A DNA stretch of 64,000 bases from Eleginops maclovinus. Lineage: Eukaryota > Chordata > Actinopteri > Perciformes > Eleginopidae. Numbering within the stretch: the stretch's first letter is position 1; each line of letters begins with the position of its first letter. A program made the translations under genes and the position numbers. The notes beneath the pieces are model-generated. The model was not told where the DNA came from and did not search any database. It saw only the letters and a program-made list of their open reading frames with translations. The DNA lies in contig NC_086366.1 in assembly GCF_036324505.1 (NCBI RefSeq), positions 14,921,427 to 14,985,426 on the forward strand, in the 5' to 3' direction. This document shows, piece by piece, positions 61,678 through 64,000 of this stretch.

Positions 61678-63060
61678 ATGGATATTGGCAATGATGTGGA
61701 TTTGTCCAATAAAAACATCACCCCATTGTGGAAACGCCGCACGGACAACTGTAAAAAAACCCACGACTTAAGAGGACCCAAACCACGACCGCTCAGTTAC
61801 CACATAAATGGATTAACGACAACAGACTTCCCTGTGGAGGACAATGGTTCTCTTACCTTGAGCCAACCTGATGAGGGAATCAAACCCCAGAGTTGGGGCA
61901 AGAACACTGTTGTGTTGAAGCACATTCTGCACAAACCCTTAAAAAAATCCAGAGTTGTCCGAAGCATCAGCATCGGGCACTTCTCAAGCGGACTCTTTTC
62001 ACTGTCAAGATTTAGATCCGAGGAAAGCAGATCCGCCTCACTGGACAATAGAGTTCGTAATGTAGACTCTAATGGGGAAAATAACAGTAAAGGAGTAACA
62101 GTATGGCAGGAGAAGGGTCTTCAGGACAACCAGAAGTGCAGGTCCAGCCCTTTCAGTTTGAGCTCACAGAAAGATCAGATAGCATTTGGGACAAGTTCAG
62201 CCTCACCTGAAGAGGTTCCTATCAACTCTTCTCCTGTCCTGTCTTCACACACTCCTAACAACAACAACAGCCCCTCTCCCCCTGCCCGGCGCACTCCCAC
62301 CCCTTCCTACAGCTCCACTTCCAGCATCCCCTCCCTTTCTTCTCTTACCTCCTCAGACCCACCGACCCCACGCTCCCCATCGCCAGCTGACAGAGGACAA
62401 GCAGTCCCTAGACCATCCTCATTCTCGCCTGCCTCCTCACATGCCTCTTGCTCCTCTTCCATGTCCTCCACGTCACCCTCTCCCTCACTTTCCCCATCTA
62501 TCCCTCCCTCCATCGTCCTCAGCACCCACAGCCCTGCTGCCCTGAAGATGGGCACCCAGCAGCTAATTCCCAAGGGTTTAGCATCCGGTTTTCGGAGCAA
62601 GGTGCCTCCCTCTGAGACTCAAGTGCAAGGTTTGGCAGTGCTGCCTGTGTTGGATCACTCCAAGCGAGCATTGAAAGCCCTAAGTATGGTAGAAACAGGA
62701 ACCTTTTTCTCTACAGGAGGGGGCCACAGTGAAGGTGCTGACAGAGAAAGTGAGAATCCAGGGACACTAAATAGAGGCCTGAGGAGTACGTCTTATAGGA
62801 AAGCTGTTGTGAGTGGAGTGGACTTAGAGGTCCCATCGATGGATCCAAAGGCCCATCGGTTTTCCCAGCCCATCATCAAATGGTTAGATGAGGATAAGCC
62901 AGATTCACCCGTCAGCCCAGCCAGTCCTGGCACTGTCAGCCTCACTAGCCCTGGAACTGCCAAGCCTACGAGCCCTGGGACACCCAAACTTGCCAGCCCA
63001 AGGATTATAAAGCCTGCTAGCCCTCGAACAGAAAAGCCTACCAACACTGGAAAAAACAAA
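61678..63060 (+). CDS. arhgef26: Rho guanine nucleotide exchange factor 26 (SGEF), first coding exon
   Basis: 461 codons, the N-terminal regulatory part of SGEF, an exchange factor that loads RhoG with GTP and drives membrane ruffling, macropinocytosis and leukocyte-endothelial contacts. Conserved blocks shared with mammalian SGEF are ITPLW near residue 14, KPRPLSY and DFPVED in residues 35-55, VLSTHSPAALK at 280-290 with QQLIPKGLAS after it, SMVE, and GLRSTSYRKAVVSG at 367-380. Residues about 180-275 are Ser/Pro-rich and low in complexity, and residues 416-455 form a tandem SP repeat. The exon ends in frame at 63060 with donor aaa|gtgggt; the frame stays open to TAA at 63121-63123, but that read-through is intronic. 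The DH, PH and SH3 domains are not in the window. A second frame across the Ser/Pro region is a compositional shadow. Confidence 0.9.
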
Positions 63061-63544
63061 GTGGGTGCAATCAATAAACAAACAAATAAATACATTTCTG
63101 CATTCATCTGCAAAGCAAATTAACAGTGAATGCCTGTTGCTAAACTATCTATGCTTACATAAACTGTGGTATTTTGATTGAAATGGCATTATCCAATTCA
63201 TTATTGGGGGTTAAATTCAAAGTTTAAGTTGTAAAATCACCACACAGGCTGAGTATTGTGGTCAAACTTATCAGGCAGCAGAGGGTCAGACAAAGCCTTA
63301 CAAGGAAACAATTAATGCAGTTGTTAGGAGGAATGAAGTAATGTGACACCATGCCCACACATACACACGTATACACAATGGCTCTCTAATTAGACAGGGG
63401 TCAATGAAGGAGTTCACCACAAAGGGCAGGTCATGGACAGGTGACATAGATACAGAACTCTTTTCATTCAAAATGTTGTGTGTGCCTGCTTTGTTCCTCA
63501 GAGGGTGTCCAAGTCATGACAATTGTGTTTTTGATTTATTTCAG
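63061..63544 (+). other. arhgef26: arhgef26 intron 2
   Basis: 484 bp between donor gtgggt at 63061 and acceptor ttatttcag ending 63544. If the donor were not used, translation would run 20 more codons and stop at 63123. Nothing else is recognised inside it. Confidence 0.6.
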
Positions 63545-63596
63545 AATCCAGATCGAAAGAAAGTATTAACCCATCAGCGGACGTTTGACAGTGAGG
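63545..63596 (+). CDS. arhgef26: ARHGEF26 (SGEF), second coding exon
   Basis: A 52-base exon encoding NPDRKKVLTHQRTFDSE plus one base. It enters in phase 0, matching the end of the previous exon, and closes at donor g|gtgaga. The TFDSE stretch aligns with TFDGE in mammalian SGEF, just ahead of the conserved YQNYKEKAL block. Confidence 0.8.
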
Positions 63597-63708
63597 GTGA
63601 GAAACACCTGTCCTCTGTTTTTCCCTTTCTGTCTCTCTCTCTCAACCAAACAATAAATTACCGTTTAAAGACTTCAACTTGGTCTTTCTGTCAAAAAATC
63701 TGTTTCAG

Positions 63709-63851
63709 AGGAAGAGATGTACCAGAACTACAAGGAGAAGGCCTTACACAATGATTCAGATGAGGATGCCGATTCCAGAGAACCTAAACCAGATAACGGC
63801 ATTATAGTGCAATACAGACCTATACGCACCTCCTGGAGCCAGCTCAGTGTG
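63709..63851 (+). CDS. arhgef26: ARHGEF26 (SGEF), third coding exon (gene continues past the window)
   Basis: 143 bases from acceptor ctgtttcag (ending 63708) to donor gtg|gtcagt at 63852; it completes the split codon and ends in phase 0. It encodes YQNYKEKAL, an acidic stretch DSDEDADSRE, and TSWSQLSV, all matching the region just before the DH domain of mammalian SGEF. With the two earlier exons this gives 526 codons in the window. A long (CA)n array starts 12 bases behind the donor. The donor is weaker than consensus at +3, which is C. Confidence 0.85.
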
Positions 63852-63861
63852 GTCAGTATCT

Positions 63862-63863
<2 letters not shown>

Positions 63864-63943
<80 letters not shown>
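63864..63943. repeat. (CA)n microsatellite at the start of arhgef26 intron 4
   Basis: 80 bp of pure CA on the sense strand of arhgef26, beginning 12 bases after the exon 63709-63851. Confidence 0.97.
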
Positions 63944-63947
<4 letters not shown>

Positions 63948-64000
63948 GGCAGTATGCTGTCAGAGCTGTGGCTGTGTAGACTTGGAATGCTAATGCCTTC

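Noticed and set aside
62186..62545. 119-codon Pro/Leu-rich frame overlapping arhgef26
   Set aside because: A shadow of the Ser/Pro-rich coding region in another frame; no independent evidence.
63061..63123. Read-through end of the arhgef26 exon 2 frame as a short protein form
   Set aside because: The donor at 63061 and the phase-0 next exon explain the sequence. The 20 extra codons are intron-like; a truncated isoform cannot be excluded but has no support.

Overview
This window is vertebrate nuclear DNA from a ray-finned fish, most likely a percomorph. The evidence is spliced genes with GT/AG junctions, three proteins that are unmistakably vertebrate orthologues, a very high load of long (CA/TG)n microsatellites, and degenerate copies of dispersed repeats that I recognise from percomorph genomes. 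There is no prokaryotic, viral or plasmid content. Only about 5% of the window is coding.

Layout. Positions 1-17,900 hold no gene I can support. The first kilobase is A/T-rich with several AATAAA signals and could be the 3' UTR tail of an upstream gene (mbnl1 is the candidate from vertebrate gene order, inferred only). The rest is non-coding, with a pair of transposon-end-like direct repeats (about 1.4-1.6 kb), a (GA)n array, a dispersed fish repeat (about 8.0-8.3 kb), three long (TG)n arrays and a 222-bp ATCT tetranucleotide array. Positions about 17,950-19,858 hold p2ry1 (ADP receptor P2Y1): a predicted non-coding first exon, a short 5' UTR intron that is one third (TG)n, and a single coding exon. 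Positions 19,859-33,300 are intergenic. Rap2b, a Ras-family GTPase, is an intact one-exon CDS at 34,002-34,553 behind a GC-richer promoter, with a possible 3' UTR intron. A long non-coding stretch (about 35.5-60.8 kb) follows, with many microsatellites, at least three recognisable dispersed repeats and one cluster of CCAAT/RFX-like sites. The 5' part of arhgef26 (SGEF, a RhoG exchange factor) begins near 60.8 kb and runs off the right edge: a non-coding exon 1, a large exon with the start codon, and two small coding exons.

All three genes are on the + strand. The order p2ry1 - rap2b - arhgef26 matches P2RY1 - RAP2B - ARHGEF26 on human 3q25, so the block is an old vertebrate synteny unit. The three proteins do not form an operon or a shared complex: P2Y1 is a Gq-coupled receptor at the plasma membrane, Rap2b a palmitoylated and prenylated GTPase, and SGEF a regulator of RhoG and actin. 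I found no new biological system. The points most worth a second look are regulatory or lineage-specific: a junction-spanning uORF in p2ry1, loss of the P2Y1 C-terminal PDZ ligand, a tandem SP-rich 8-residue repeat in SGEF, a (CA)n array directly behind an arhgef26 splice donor, and an inverted (TG)n/(CA)n pair.
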